64,000 nt of DNA from an uncultured Lachnospiraceae bacterium (GCA_902794825.1 CADBIU010000014.1:1-64000), one strand, 5' to 3'; positions 15,983 through 25,241 are shown, numbered from the stretch's first letter. Notes: generated by a model not told the origin, from the sequence alone. Numbers and translations: made by a program.

Positions 15983-17503
15983 ATGAACGAAAAGATCAAA
16001 ATGATAACTGTGTCCGCCATAGCGGCGATTCTTGCAGCCAGCTGCACCGGATGTGCTGCTGTAACGGACCTGCTGCAGGAGCACAACATTGAAATTCCAT
16101 ATATTACGAGCGGCTGGAGACATAGTGAAGACTCCGCGTCAGGGGAACCGGCATCTGCAGGCGCCACAGGAGCAGCCGAGACCGCGCAGGAACAGGAACC
16201 GGCCGAGCAGCTCTCTGTAGAAGAACTGCGCAGAATGAGTGAGGGCAAGAACCTCAATATTTACTGCTGGGACGAGTCCCTGGAATCCCTGTTTATCATG
16301 TACTATCCCGGCTATGAGGATATCGGGGACAGGAAAGGAAGGATCGGAGACGTCACAGTGAACTGGATACTGCCGCAGGAAGAGGGCAAGTACATGGAAC
16401 TGGTCGCGGAGAAGCTCCTCACAGCAGAGTATCTCGGCGCGGATGAGAGAGTTGACCTCTATCTGGCGCCCGAAGAGGACCTTGCTATTTATGTCAACAG
16501 CGACTATTCCCTGGACGTCAGAGAAAAAGTGGGACTTACGGACGAGGAACTGGAAGATCAGTTTCCTTTCACGCAGCAGATGGCGTCTACAGACATGGGC
16601 GTCCTCAAAGCGGTGACATGGCAGGCCTCACCCGGAGTCTGCGTATACCGCAGATCGATCGCAAGGGATGTTTTTGGTACAGATGATCCCAACGCGGTTC
16701 AGAAAGAACTGGCAGATTGGACGAAATTTCAGGCGGCTGCCGCGGAGATGAAGAAGAAGGAATACTTCATGGTCTCGGGGTATTACGATACTTTCGCGCC
16801 TTACCGGTTTACTGCTGACAGGCACTGGGAGAATGACGGGAAAATGGTCATTCCCGATGCTATGGTTCAGTGGAGAGACATGATGGCTTCTTTCACAGCC
16901 AATGCTTATCACAATAAGACGCAGATCGGCGAGAAGGAATGGCTGGCTGACCAGGGCCCTGCGGGAAAGGTGTTCTGCTTTTTCAGGGCGATAAACGATA
17001 TTGATTCAAGAATGGCGGCATATTCTCTCGCGGACGCCAACATGGCGCCGGAAGAAGGAAACGGTATTTACGGTGATTACGCGGTCTGCTGCGGTCCTCA
17101 GTCCTACTGCACGGGTGGCGTCTGGATTTTGGCCGCGCCCAGTACCGACAACCTGCTCCTGGACAGGGAGATCATGGAGAACCTCACCTGCAACAGCACA
17201 ATGCTCTACAAGATCGCGCAGAATGAGGAGATTTTCACCAATACTGTTTCCGGAATGAGGAGACTGGCAGGCGAGAATAAGACGGACTCCTTCCTTGGAG
17301 GCCAGAACCCGTTTGAAGTTTATTATGAGGCTGCATCAAGGCTTAACTGTCTGCCCGCGGGCAATTATGACCGGTGGATGGGCGACACGTACAGGAACAA
17401 TATGATCAAATCCTTTACCGGCGAGCTGGATCGGGATGAAGCGATGGATCTGTTCTATCTGAGAGTAAGGGACAGATATCCGGAACTGGATATAGAGGAC
17501 TGA
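15983..17503 (+). CDS. Sugar-binding lipoprotein without its own permeases (paralogue 2 of 3)
   Basis: 506 residues. Lipoprotein-type signal with Cys21 or Cys24 (SCTGC), a long polar tether to about residue 85, then a binding-protein fold clearly homologous to the 12355 product: NIYCWDESL, YYPGYED, VTWQASPGV, LADWTKF, LGGQNP. It is closer to the next gene than to the first. Its own promoter may be the extended -10 TGGTACAAT at 15937-15945. It may feed another ligand to the 14026/14960 permeases or act as a sensor; both are inference. Confidence 0.88.
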   Translation: MNEKIKMITVSAIAAILAASCTGCAAVTDLLQEHNIEIPYITSGWRHSEDSASGEPASAGATGAAETAQEQEPAEQLSVEELRRMSEGKNLNIYCWDESLESLFIMYYPGYEDIGDRKGRIGDVTVNWILPQEEGKYMELVAEKLLTAEYLGADERVDLYLAPEEDLAIYVNSDYSLDVREKVGLTDEELEDQFPFTQQMASTDMGVLKAVTWQASPGVCVYRRSIARDVFGTDDPNAVQKELADWTKFQAAAAEMKKKEYFMVSGYYDTFAPYRFTADRHWENDGKMVIPDAMVQWRDMMASFTANAYHNKTQIGEKEWLADQGPAGKVFCFFRAINDIDSRMAAYSLADANMAPEEGNGIYGDYAVCCGPQSYCTGGVWILAAPSTDNLLLDREIMENLTCNSTMLYKIAQNEEIFTNTVSGMRRLAGENKTDSFLGGQNPFEVYYEAASRLNCLPAGNYDRWMGDTYRNNMIKSFTGELDRDEAMDLFYLRVRDRYPELDIED

Positions 17504-17528
17504 TAAAAAAAGTGAGGAGGAAAGGCCC

Positions 17529-18974
17529 ATGAAGAAGTATATCGCTGTGATGCTGACGGTAGTATTGTTGATGAGCCTGGCAGAGGGATGCGGATCATCC
17601 GGATCCGGTGATCAAACCGCCGGTACAGAAGCCACTGAAACAGGTGCCGCGCAGAGTTCTGCTGCCGATACCTCTTCCGGTTCGGAAGCGGAAGCCGAAG
17701 AGACTCCTGAAGTGAAAGCTTTCAATATTTACAGCATAGGAGAAGACTTTAAAAACCGGGTTCAGGATTTTTACCCCGGGTATGAGGCGGCAGGGGAGAA
17801 CAGCGGTATGATCGGGGATGTGCCGGTCGTGTGGCATATCTACACGGATGCTTCGGAATACAGGGATGTGCTCGATGAAAAACTTGAATCCGGGACGGAT
17901 CAGGATGAAGGAGTTGATCTGTTTGTAGTCGAAGAGACTTACCTGAGGGACTACGTTGAATCTGCTGCTTCCATGGATGTCATCGGCGAAGTGGGACTGA
18001 CGCAGGAGGATCTTTCAGATCAGTTTCTCTATACACAGCAGATGGCGACAGATGCAGACGGGAAATTGAAAGCAGTGTCCTGGCAGGCTGCGCCCGGTGT
18101 CTTTGCCTACCGCAGATCGATCGCAAGAGAGGTACTGGGAACCGATGACCCTGAAAAGGTCCAGGAAGCAGTTGCGGACTGGGAAGCATTTGCCGATACA
18201 GCGGAAGCTGTAAAGGAAGCCGGATATTATATGCTTTCCGGATACGAAGACGCTTATCGCGTTTACGCAGACAATGTGACAAGTGCATGGGTGGAAAACG
18301 GGGCGCTCAATATAGATCCGCATCTCGAAGACTGGGCGGTACAGACTCGGGAGTTCGCTGAAAAGGGATACACGCACGGGACAGAGCAGTGGAGTGACGA
18401 ATGGAGAGCGGACCATACAGGTGACGGAAAGGTTTTTGGTTTCTTCTACTCTAGTTGGGGAATTCATTACACACTTCAGACCAAGGCGGAAGGCGGGGAG
18501 GACGATGCGCAGAGCGCTTCAGGAGACTATGCGGTTTGCAGAGGTCCTGAGCCCAGCCATTACGGCGGACAGTGGATCATTGCGTCGAAAGACTGCGGAA
18601 ACATTGAGCTTGCCCGTTCGATCATGAAGACTCTTACCTGCGATCCGGAGGTCATGAAGAAGATCACGAAGGACATCCGCGAATTTACAAATACTGTCAG
18701 CGGAATGACGGAACTGGCACAGAGCGACTATAAGGCGGAAGTACTGGGAGGACAGAATCCGATCCCGGTCTATGTGGAATCCGCAAAACTCCTCAGCAAG
18801 ATGCACACTACGACCTATGACGATGATCTGGATACCGGTTTTCAGGTTACCATGCAGGACTATTTTGCCGGCAGAGTTTCTGAGATCGACGCCCTTGAGA
18901 CATTCAGGAAAGTTGCGCTGAGCCGATATGAAGAACTGCTTGACATCGCCGGAGACGAGGAAGAAGAACAGTAA
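17529..18974 (+). CDS. Sugar-binding lipoprotein without its own permeases (paralogue 3 of 3)
   Basis: 481 residues. Lipoprotein signal (AEGC, Cys near residue 21), Ser/Thr/Glu-rich tether, then the same binding-protein fold with FNIYSIGED, FYPGYE, VSWQAAPGV, YRRSIAREVLGTDDP, VADWEAF and LGGQNP. It starts 25 bases after paralogue 2 with a GAGGAGGAAAGG site, so the two are co-transcribed. The lipobox is not ideal (Ala at -3, Glu at -2). Ligand unknown. Confidence 0.88.
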   Translation: MKKYIAVMLTVVLLMSLAEGCGSSGSGDQTAGTEATETGAAQSSAADTSSGSEAEAEETPEVKAFNIYSIGEDFKNRVQDFYPGYEAAGENSGMIGDVPVVWHIYTDASEYRDVLDEKLESGTDQDEGVDLFVVEETYLRDYVESAASMDVIGEVGLTQEDLSDQFLYTQQMATDADGKLKAVSWQAAPGVFAYRRSIAREVLGTDDPEKVQEAVADWEAFADTAEAVKEAGYYMLSGYEDAYRVYADNVTSAWVENGALNIDPHLEDWAVQTREFAEKGYTHGTEQWSDEWRADHTGDGKVFGFFYSSWGIHYTLQTKAEGGEDDAQSASGDYAVCRGPEPSHYGGQWIIASKDCGNIELARSIMKTLTCDPEVMKKITKDIREFTNTVSGMTELAQSDYKAEVLGGQNPIPVYVESAKLLSKMHTTTYDDDLDTGFQVTMQDYFAGRVSEIDALETFRKVALSRYEELLDIAGDEEEEQ

Positions 18975-18979
18975 GAAAC

Positions 18980-19017
18980 AAACGCGCGGGAGAGCGGCTC
19001 CCGCGCGTTTTTATTTT
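18980..19017. terminator. Rho-independent terminator
   Basis: Perfect 13-bp stem AAACGCGCGGGAG / CTCCCGCGCGTTT with a 5-base loop and a T tract. It lies between converging genes and can serve both strands. Confidence 0.9.
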
Positions 19018-20017
19018 AAATAAACAGCTGCAGTTTGTGAGGAAACACATCGATTGTGATCTCACTGGATTTGCATATGACTTCTCCGTCTGTATGAACC
19101 CAGAGCGGAATGGCGCTCCGTATCGTGATGCTCTTTCCCTTATCTGAGAAGAGTCCCTTGAAGCGAAGATGGTTGCCGTTGTATGCAGTTGGGAAGATCC
19201 TGAAAAAATTCATGCGGTTTAGGTCTCCGGCTCCAAAGAGGCCGAGTATGCCGTCGTTGTTAACTGCGTCGGGACAGAACTTAAAGCCTCCGCCTTCATA
19301 GCAAGTGTTCATGACAACGGCAAACAGAGCGCGGGGTCTGAAAGATTCCCGCCCGTCGCAGGTGATCTTCATTCCTGTCATGGGACTTGCCAGGATCATG
19401 TGGACCGCCTCAGAGATATAGACCAGTTTGCCCATACGTATACTGTTGAGAATGGTCTTGAGACCGGAGCTGTCAGCTCTCTGGCATACGGCGGCGTCAA
19501 ATCCGATTCCGGCACTGATATTAAAAAGACGTACTTTGCCTGACGCAGGAGAAGAGGTATGGCTGTCCGCGCTGCCCGGAGCCCGTTTTAAAGGTTTGTG
19601 GGTGAAAGGATCCAGCAGAGAGGACTGATTGTGATAGGTAACCCTGCCTATGTCGCAGACGCGGACGGTCTTTCCTCTGAGAATGGAGTCCACGAGTTCT
19701 TCCCTGTTCTTTTTAACTCCCAGCCCTTTGATCAGATCGTTGCCCGAGCCTGTCTGTATGAAACCGACTTTTGTGTGTTCAAAATCTTTAATGCCGTTGA
19801 CGACGGCGTTCATCGTGCCGTCTCCGCCAAGAACGACAAGGCTGCATTCTTCGCCCCGGGAAGTGAGCTCCCCGCAGATCTTTTCAATGGTGTTGTCGGC
19901 GGATGAAAAATGAACCTTATAGGGGACGCCGCTCTGCTTGAAGCGCGTCTCCACTTTATCCCATTTACTCTTGCCGCGTCCCGAGCTGCTTGACGGATTT
20001 ACTATAATGTGAAACAT
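19016..20017 (-). CDS. Diacylglycerol kinase-family lipid kinase (DagK/YegS type)
   Basis: 333 residues. Opens with HIIVNPSSSSGRG, has the nucleotide loop VLGGDGTMNAVVNG near residue 65 and the GSGNDL motif, all diagnostic of the DAGK catalytic domain, followed by the two-layer beta-sandwich C-terminal domain. Members phosphorylate diacylglycerol or other lipids at the membrane; the substrate is not resolved. Start ATG has a GGAGG site. Stands alone between a binding-protein gene and folT. Confidence 0.9.
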   Translation of the reverse strand: MFHIIVNPSSSSGRGKSKWDKVETRFKQSGVPYKVHFSSADNTIEKICGELTSRGEECSLVVLGGDGTMNAVVNGIKDFEHTKVGFIQTGSGNDLIKGLGVKKNREELVDSILRGKTVRVCDIGRVTYHNQSSLLDPFTHKPLKRAPGSADSHTSSPASGKVRLFNISAGIGFDAAVCQRADSSGLKTILNSIRMGKLVYISEAVHMILASPMTGMKITCDGRESFRPRALFAVVMNTCYEGGGFKFCPDAVNNDGILGLFGAGDLNRMNFFRIFPTAYNGNHLRFKGLFSDKGKSITIRSAIPLWVHTDGEVICKSSEITIDVFPHKLQLFI

Positions 20018-20092
20018 GACTGCCTCCGCTTCGCCAAAAAGGCGATGATTTTTACAAATATATTAGCACATTCCCTTTTAAGTTTGGCGGTT

Positions 20093-20122
20093 TTGACAGA
20101 ACCTTTTGGAAACAGATATGGT
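20093..20122 (+). promoter_or_regulatory. Promoter of the folT leader
   Basis: Perfect TTGACA (20093-20098), 18-base spacer, TATGGT (20117-20122). Transcription would begin just before the riboswitch. Confidence 0.45.
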
Positions 20123-20136
20123 AATATGAATTTGTA

Positions 20137-20250
20137 GGCAGAGTAGGACTGTGCGCGTAAAGTGCCGGGTGGACAGGGAGTTGTCATCCGGACGAAAGGC
20201 CCGGGAGAATATCTCCGGCTTGCGGTGCACGGCCCGCATCCCGCTGCTGC
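20137..20250 (+). ncRNA. Tetrahydrofolate (THF) riboswitch
   Basis: The leader follows the known THF (folT-motif) riboswitch in order: GAGTAG (20141), GCGTAAAGTG (20155-20164), GGGAGTTGTC (20176-20185), GACGAAAGGC (20191-20200), CGGTGCACGG (20223-20232) and the closing CCGCATCCCGCTGC. Outer strands GCAG (20138) and CTGC (20244) pair. It precedes folT, the classic target. THF binding should lower expression of the folate uptake component. Confidence 0.88.
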
Positions 20251-20270
20251 ATAGAATGTGAGATGGGATC

Positions 20271-20307
20271 TCCTTATGTAGCATGGATCATTTCGGCTGT
20301 GTAAGGA
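20271..20307 (+). promoter_or_regulatory. Hairpin hiding the folT ribosome site
   Basis: TCCTTATGTAGC (20271-20282) can pair along its whole length, with three G-U pairs, with GCTGTGTAAGGA (20296-20307), which contains part of the AAGGAGG ribosome site of folT. This is a likely expression platform acting on translation. No T tract follows, so it is not a terminator. Confidence 0.6.
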
Positions 20308-20316
20308 GGTTTTATT

Positions 20317-20889
20317 ATGGCTGAGAATGAAAGATTCATGTCAGGTTCCCTTTGGCTGCGGTCTCTGGGAGAGTTTAAACGTATCAATGTAGTCGCGTTC
20401 TGCGGAATGATGTGCGCGCTTGCCATGGTGCTCAATATGGTTGCGTCGATCAACGTGGGACCGTATATCAGAATCGGTTTCTCCGGTATTCCGAACCAGG
20501 TGGTGGCTTATCTGTTCGGACCGGCCGTGGGTGGGATCTTCGGCGCTGCGCTCGATGTGATCAAATACCTTATCAAGCCGGACGGCGCTTTCTTCCCCGG
20601 ATTTACAGTAAGCGCAGCTCTCGGAGGGATCATTTACGGCGCGTTTCTGTATAAAAAGAAGGTCACCCTGCCCCGCGTATTCGCGTCGCAGCTTCTGGTG
20701 AAAATCGCTGTCAATATTCTGCTCAACACCTTGTGGCTTAATATGCTGTATGGGAAGGCTTTCCTGGCTATTCTTCCCGGAAGAGTGATTTCCAACGCGG
20801 TCATGCTGCCGATCGATACAGCGATCATGTTTTTTATGCTGCAGGCAGTGGACAGGACGATCAAGAGATATTTTGACGAGAAACAATAA
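20317..20889 (+). CDS. folT: Folate ECF transporter substrate-binding subunit FolT
   Basis: 190 residues, about six membrane helices, typical of an S component of energy-coupling factor transporters. Segments INVGPYIRIGFSGIPN and LFGPAVGGIFGAALDVIKYLIKP are characteristic of the folate-specific family. It would capture folates and work with a shared EcfAA'T module encoded elsewhere. The THF riboswitch in front of it supports the assignment. Start ATG follows AAGGAGG. Confidence 0.93.
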   Translation: MAENERFMSGSLWLRSLGEFKRINVVAFCGMMCALAMVLNMVASINVGPYIRIGFSGIPNQVVAYLFGPAVGGIFGAALDVIKYLIKPDGAFFPGFTVSAALGGIIYGAFLYKKKVTLPRVFASQLLVKIAVNILLNTLWLNMLYGKAFLAILPGRVISNAVMLPIDTAIMFFMLQAVDRTIKRYFDEKQ

Positions 20890-20900
20890 GCAAATTGAGA

Positions 20901-20925
20901 GAACTGCCTTCGGGCAGTTCTTTTT
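20901..20925 (+). terminator. Rho-independent terminator after folT
   Basis: Perfect stem GAACTGCC-TTCG-GGCAGTTC with a stable TTCG loop, then TTTTT. Confidence 0.92.
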
Positions 20926-20969
20926 GCTTTCTTATTCTGCACCCTCAGGTCCCGAATGCTGAATATATC

Positions 20970-21082
20970 AAAATGCTATATTCTGCAAGAAATGGCAGAT
21001 AATAAAGAACAAAGATATAAAAGCATGCAAAACTGCTATTGCTGAGATTTATCATATATAATTATAATGGCTGATAATAAAG
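20970..21082 (+). promoter_or_regulatory. Repeated elements before alpha-galactosidase, candidate AraC sites
   Basis: ATGGCAGATAATAAAG (20992-21007) and ATGGCTGATAATAAAG (21067-21082) differ at one base and are 75 bases apart. AAAATGCTATA (20970-20980) and AAAACTGCTATT (21029-21040) are a second related pair. Direct repeats of this size are usual targets of AraC regulators, two of which follow. Confidence 0.45.
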
Positions 21083-21118
21083 CGAATAGTTTATATACAT
21101 ATAGCGAAAGGAGATACA

Positions 21119-23299
21119 ATGGCGGTTACAGTTTCGGAGAACGGAAGACTTTTTACAATACATACTGCTAACTCGACATATCAGATGAAGGCGGACAAGT
21201 ACAGCGCGCTCCTTCATCTTTACTACGGGAGAAGGACCGAGGGCTCCATGGAGTACCTGCTTACGTACGCGGACAGAGGATTTGCCTCCAATATATATGA
21301 CTGCGGCAGAGACCGCACTTATTCTCTGGATCTTCTTCCGCAGGAATTCCCTGTATCGGGAACAGGCGATATGAGGAGCACGGCTTTTACCGTGGAGTAC
21401 GGCAACGGGATCACAGGATGTGACCTGAGATTTTCAGGATACAGAATACTGGATGGAAAATACTCCCTTAAAGGGCTGCCTGCTGTCTACGCAGAGAAAA
21501 ACGAGGCGCAGACGCTTGAGATCATGCTTAAGGACACAGCAGGTCTTGTGGAAGTAACGCTTCTGTACGGCGTTCTTCCGGAGCTCGATATCATCACCAG
21601 AAGCGCGGTGATCCGCAACACTTCCGGGGCTGAGCTCCGGCTGGAGAAGGTAATGAGCGCGAATCTGGATTTTGTCAGCGGAGATTTTGACCTGATCACA
21701 TTTTACGGACGCCACTGCCTGGAGAGGAACTTCCAGAGAACGCCTGTGGCGCATATGGAGCAGTGGATCGGAAGCAGGAGAGGAATGTCCTCTCATCATT
21801 ATAATCCCATGATGATCCTGGCCGGCAGAGATACGACCGAAACCGCGGGAAGCTGTTATTCCATGCAGTTTGTATACAGCGGCGGGTTCAGCGGCTGCGC
21901 GGGCATGGACCAGGTCGGACAGACCAGAATGCAGCTCGGCCTGATGCAGGAGAAATTCTCCTATCCCCTTGCGCCCGGCGAATCCTTCACAGCTCCCGAA
22001 GTGATCATGAGTTATTCCGGAGAAGGACTCGCAAAGCTCTCCAACAACCTGCAGGAGTGCATCCGCAGGCATATCTGCCGCGGAAAGTGGAGAGACCAGG
22101 TCCGCCCTGTGCTTATCAACAGCTGGGAAGCTTTTTATATGGATTTTGACGGCGCTGATATCCTGGCGCTTGCGGAACAGGCAAAGACCCTGGGTATGGA
22201 TATGGTTGTCCTGGACGACGGCTGGTTTGGAAAGCGCGATGATGACAATTCCGGACTGGGCGACTGGTACGTCAATGAAGAAAAGCTCGGCGGAGAGATG
22301 AAGGAACTTGTCTACTGGGTTCACAAAAAAGGGCTCAAATTCGGGCTCTGGGTAGAACCTGAGATGATCAATGAAGACAGCGACCTTTACAGAGAGCATC
22401 CCGACTGGGCAATGACCATCCCCGGAAGGAAACCTGTTCTTGGCAGAAACCAGCTGGTCCTCGACTTTTCCCGCAAAGAGGTTGTGGATCATATATTCGA
22501 GAGTATCTGCAAGGTTCTGGATCATGGGCCTGTAGATTATCTCAAGTGGGATTACAACAGGGTTATAACAGATGTATATTCCCACACGGCGTCTGATCAG
22601 GGAAAGGTCCTTTACGACTATATTCTGGGGCTCTATGAATTCCTGGAGAAACTGAACGAAAGATACCCCAATATGCTGATCGAGGGCTGCAGCGGAGGCG
22701 GCGGACGCTTTGATGCCGGTATGCTGTATTATACTCCTCAGATCTGGTGCAGCGACAACACAGATCCGATCGACCGGCTTCTGATTCAGTACGGCACTTC
22801 ATTCGGCTATCCTGCCGGCTGCATGGGCGCCCATGTCTCGGTGAGCCCCAATGAGCAGAATGGAAGAGTGACGCCCCTGAACACAAGAGGGATCGTCGCG
22901 ATGTCCGGAACTTTCGGATACGAACTTAATCCCGAGAAACTCTCCGAAGAGGACAAAAAAGAGATCAGACGGCAGATCGCGAAAAGAAACGAACTGGCTC
23001 ATCTGATCTATAACGGCAAGTATTACCGGCTGAGCAGCCCCTTTGAAGGAGAGTCCGCCGCATGGGCCTTTGTCTCAGAGGATCAGAGCGAAGCTCTCAT
23101 AAACTACGTGAGCCTTCAGATCCATGGAAACAGACATGTCACATATATCCGCATGTGCGGTCTTAAGCCCGGCTCTATCTATCGCGACAAGGAGACCGGC
23201 AAAGAATACCCTGCGGATGGTCTTATGGAGACAGGAATGCCGATGCCGATCGAATTTGGTGACTACGGGGCAGTGCAGATCTGCCTTGAAAGAGTATGA
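21119..23299 (+). CDS. Alpha-galactosidase (GH36)
   Basis: 726 residues, the usual size of cytoplasmic bacterial GH36 enzymes that release galactose from melibiose, raffinose or stachyose. N-terminal beta-sandwich, then a TIM barrel with LDDGWFG, the nucleophile Asp478 in YLKWDYNR and the acid/base Asp546 in WCSDNTD, and a C-terminal beta domain. No signal peptide, so it acts on imported sugars. Ribosome site AAAGGAG. The neighbouring AraC regulators and ABC transporter point to an alpha-galactoside locus. Confidence 0.95.
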   Translation: MAVTVSENGRLFTIHTANSTYQMKADKYSALLHLYYGRRTEGSMEYLLTYADRGFASNIYDCGRDRTYSLDLLPQEFPVSGTGDMRSTAFTVEYGNGITGCDLRFSGYRILDGKYSLKGLPAVYAEKNEAQTLEIMLKDTAGLVEVTLLYGVLPELDIITRSAVIRNTSGAELRLEKVMSANLDFVSGDFDLITFYGRHCLERNFQRTPVAHMEQWIGSRRGMSSHHYNPMMILAGRDTTETAGSCYSMQFVYSGGFSGCAGMDQVGQTRMQLGLMQEKFSYPLAPGESFTAPEVIMSYSGEGLAKLSNNLQECIRRHICRGKWRDQVRPVLINSWEAFYMDFDGADILALAEQAKTLGMDMVVLDDGWFGKRDDDNSGLGDWYVNEEKLGGEMKELVYWVHKKGLKFGLWVEPEMINEDSDLYREHPDWAMTIPGRKPVLGRNQLVLDFSRKEVVDHIFESICKVLDHGPVDYLKWDYNRVITDVYSHTASDQGKVLYDYILGLYEFLEKLNERYPNMLIEGCSGGGGRFDAGMLYYTPQIWCSDNTDPIDRLLIQYGTSFGYPAGCMGAHVSVSPNEQNGRVTPLNTRGIVAMSGTFGYELNPEKLSEEDKKEIRRQIAKRNELAHLIYNGKYYRLSSPFEGESAAWAFVSEDQSEALINYVSLQIHGNRHVTYIRMCGLKPGSIYRDKETGKEYPADGLMETGMPMPIEFGDYGAVQICLERV

Positions 23300-23314
23300 A
23301 ATAAGAGGGTCAGG

Positions 23315-24178
23315 TCAGTCCTGCGCGTCTGAGCTTTTTAAGACGGAATTATCCTTTCTCCAGTTTCTGGGAGAGACGCCGTATATACTTTTAAAGGCGC
23401 GTGAGAAGTGGAGCTGATTGGGATATCCGACAGCGTTTCCAATCTCGTTTATGGGATAACGTGTCAGTTTCAGGAGTTCCGCCGCCTTGATCATGCGGTA
23501 ACTGATGAGAAATTCCTGAGGGGATTTTCCGACGGTTTCCTTGAAGATCTTGCCGAAGTAACTGCGGTTGAGACCTGAGCTTTCCGCGATATCTTCCACT
23601 GTGACCTCTTCCATGTAATGGTTTTCAATATAGGCAAGAGCTTCTTTGATATAAAAGTCTTTCACTCTGCCGGCGGCAGGTTTGTAATCGCTGACAGATC
23701 TTGTAAGAGCATCAATAAAGATATAGAGGTGTCCGATCAAATGGAGCGGCGCCTCTTTTTTGTTGCGAACGATGTAGAGCATCTCGTCGCGCATTTTCGT
23801 CTCAAATTCGCCGTGAACGGGATTGTAGACCGGGTGGTTGACGGAGAGACCGGTGATCTCCAGGGCCCCTTTGGCTCTGATGCCGTCAAATTCCAGCCAG
23901 CAGTATTCCCAGGGGATACGGTCATCGGCAACATATGTTGTGATCTGCCCGGGGGAGATGAGAAATCCCTGCCCGGCTTTGAGAACTGCTTTGTTTTCAC
24001 GCCGCTTCCCGTCCTGCCACATAAAAGTACCCTTACCGCTAAGAATATAGTGGAACAGGTAGTGATTGCGGATGGCAGGACCATAAGAATGAGCCGGCTC
24101 GCAATATTCTCTTCCAAACTGATACAGACCCAGATCTACAAAATTCATACTCGGAAACACTGAAAAATCCTGTGCCAT
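23315..24178 (-). CDS. AraC-family transcriptional regulator
   Basis: 287 residues. N-terminal cupin-like sensor domain (about 20-150) with HSYGPAIRNHYLFHYILSG, and C-terminal AraC double HTH (about 185-287) ending YGVSPRNWRK. It is 42% or so identical by eye in places to the divergent AraC protein at 24360, so the pair are probably paralogues. It converges on alpha-galactosidase with a 15-base gap and no terminator. Start has GAGGGGG before ATG. Confidence 0.92.
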   Translation of the reverse strand: MAQDFSVFPSMNFVDLGLYQFGREYCEPAHSYGPAIRNHYLFHYILSGKGTFMWQDGKRRENKAVLKAGQGFLISPGQITTYVADDRIPWEYCWLEFDGIRAKGALEITGLSVNHPVYNPVHGEFETKMRDEMLYIVRNKKEAPLHLIGHLYIFIDALTRSVSDYKPAAGRVKDFYIKEALAYIENHYMEEVTVEDIAESSGLNRSYFGKIFKETVGKSPQEFLISYRMIKAAELLKLTRYPINEIGNAVGYPNQLHFSRAFKSIYGVSPRNWRKDNSVLKSSDAQD

Positions 24179-24246
24179 AAAACCCCCTCGCTTTCCCGGA
24201 TATACCTTTTTGCAATTCGATATGTGACAATTCGGATAAAAACGGC

Positions 24247-24299
24247 AAAATGATATAAATACAGTACTATAATGCTATTATAAGTCGTAAAATGGTATA
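24247..24299. promoter_or_regulatory. Three phased elements between the divergent AraC genes
   Basis: AAAATGATATA (24247-24257), ATAATGCTATTA (24269-24280) and AAAATGGTATA (24289-24299) are spaced 22 and 20 bases at their ATG cores, so they lie on one face of the helix. The same element occurs at 20970. Likely AraC protein sites (inference). Confidence 0.45.
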
Positions 24300-24359
24300 T
24301 TACAATAGCTGTACAGAGGGAAAACAGTATATTAGGAAGGAGACTGAGGGGTAAAAAGG

Positions 24360-25241
24360 TTGAAAGAGCAAAGGAAAGCCGAAATTGTAGAAAACTGCGG
24401 TTTTTTCGCAGAAGACATTGGAAAATCGGGCATCGATACTTCTGTGTCACTTGATTTTTTTGGGTATGAGCACTGTCTTCCAAGACACAGTTACGGTCCC
24501 CGAGTCAGACTCAACTATGTGATCCATGTGGTGATCGACGGCAAAGGAATGCTTGATTACGGCGGGAAAAGATGGATGATCGGGAAAGGGCAGATGTTCA
24601 TACTGTTCCCCGGTGAAGTGACTACTTACTATGCGGACAAAGAGGATCCATGGTATTACTGCTGGTTTGGATTTCAGGGCAGTTCGGCGCGAAAAATAGT
24701 GGAGAGCATCGGCTTTACTTCCCAGACGCCGGTTCTTTCTTTCGCCGACGGAGCAAGGGTAGAAAAGAAAATCATGGAGATGCTGGGATCTTTATCGCTC
24801 ACTTTGGATGGGCAGCTGCATAGAAACGCGGAAATGATGGAAATTCTGTCCGAAATGATCAGGGAGAGAGCGAAGCAGGCAGGAAGCTCGTCAGGACTGA
24901 CAGATTTTTCTTATTCCGAGTATGCGGTCCGGTACATCAATAATCATTTCTCGGAAAAAATAAAGATCCAGGAACTGGCCAGGCACATCGGTATTTCAAG
25001 AAGTTATCTTGTAAAGCTGGTCAGGCAGGAGACGGGAATGTCTCCACAGGAATACCTTATCACCATAAGAATGCGAAGAGCGGCTGATCTTCTGACCAGA
25101 TCAAATGACCCGATCCGTTCAATCTCCGCTGAATGCGGATATGATGACGCACTGGCATTCTCAAAAGTCTTTAAGTCCAGATTCGGACAAAACCCGAGCG
25201 ATTACAGACTGATTCACAATAAGAACTATAGTGAAGAGTGA
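24360..25241 (+). CDS. AraC-family transcriptional regulator
   Basis: 293 residues from a TTG start at 24360, supported by GAGGGG 8 bases upstream; no better ATG is near. N-terminal cupin-like sensor with PRHSYGPRVRLNYVIHVVIDG and C-terminal AraC double HTH ending FGQNPSDYRL. Paralogous to the divergent regulator. Placed between alpha-galactosidase and a sugar ABC transporter, it probably activates one or both in response to an alpha-galactoside. Confidence 0.9.
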   Translation: MKEQRKAEIVENCGFFAEDIGKSGIDTSVSLDFFGYEHCLPRHSYGPRVRLNYVIHVVIDGKGMLDYGGKRWMIGKGQMFILFPGEVTTYYADKEDPWYYCWFGFQGSSARKIVESIGFTSQTPVLSFADGARVEKKIMEMLGSLSLTLDGQLHRNAEMMEILSEMIRERAKQAGSSSGLTDFSYSEYAVRYINNHFSEKIKIQELARHIGISRSYLVKLVRQETGMSPQEYLITIRMRRAADLLTRSNDPIRSISAECGYDDALAFSKVFKSRFGQNPSDYRLIHNKNYSEE

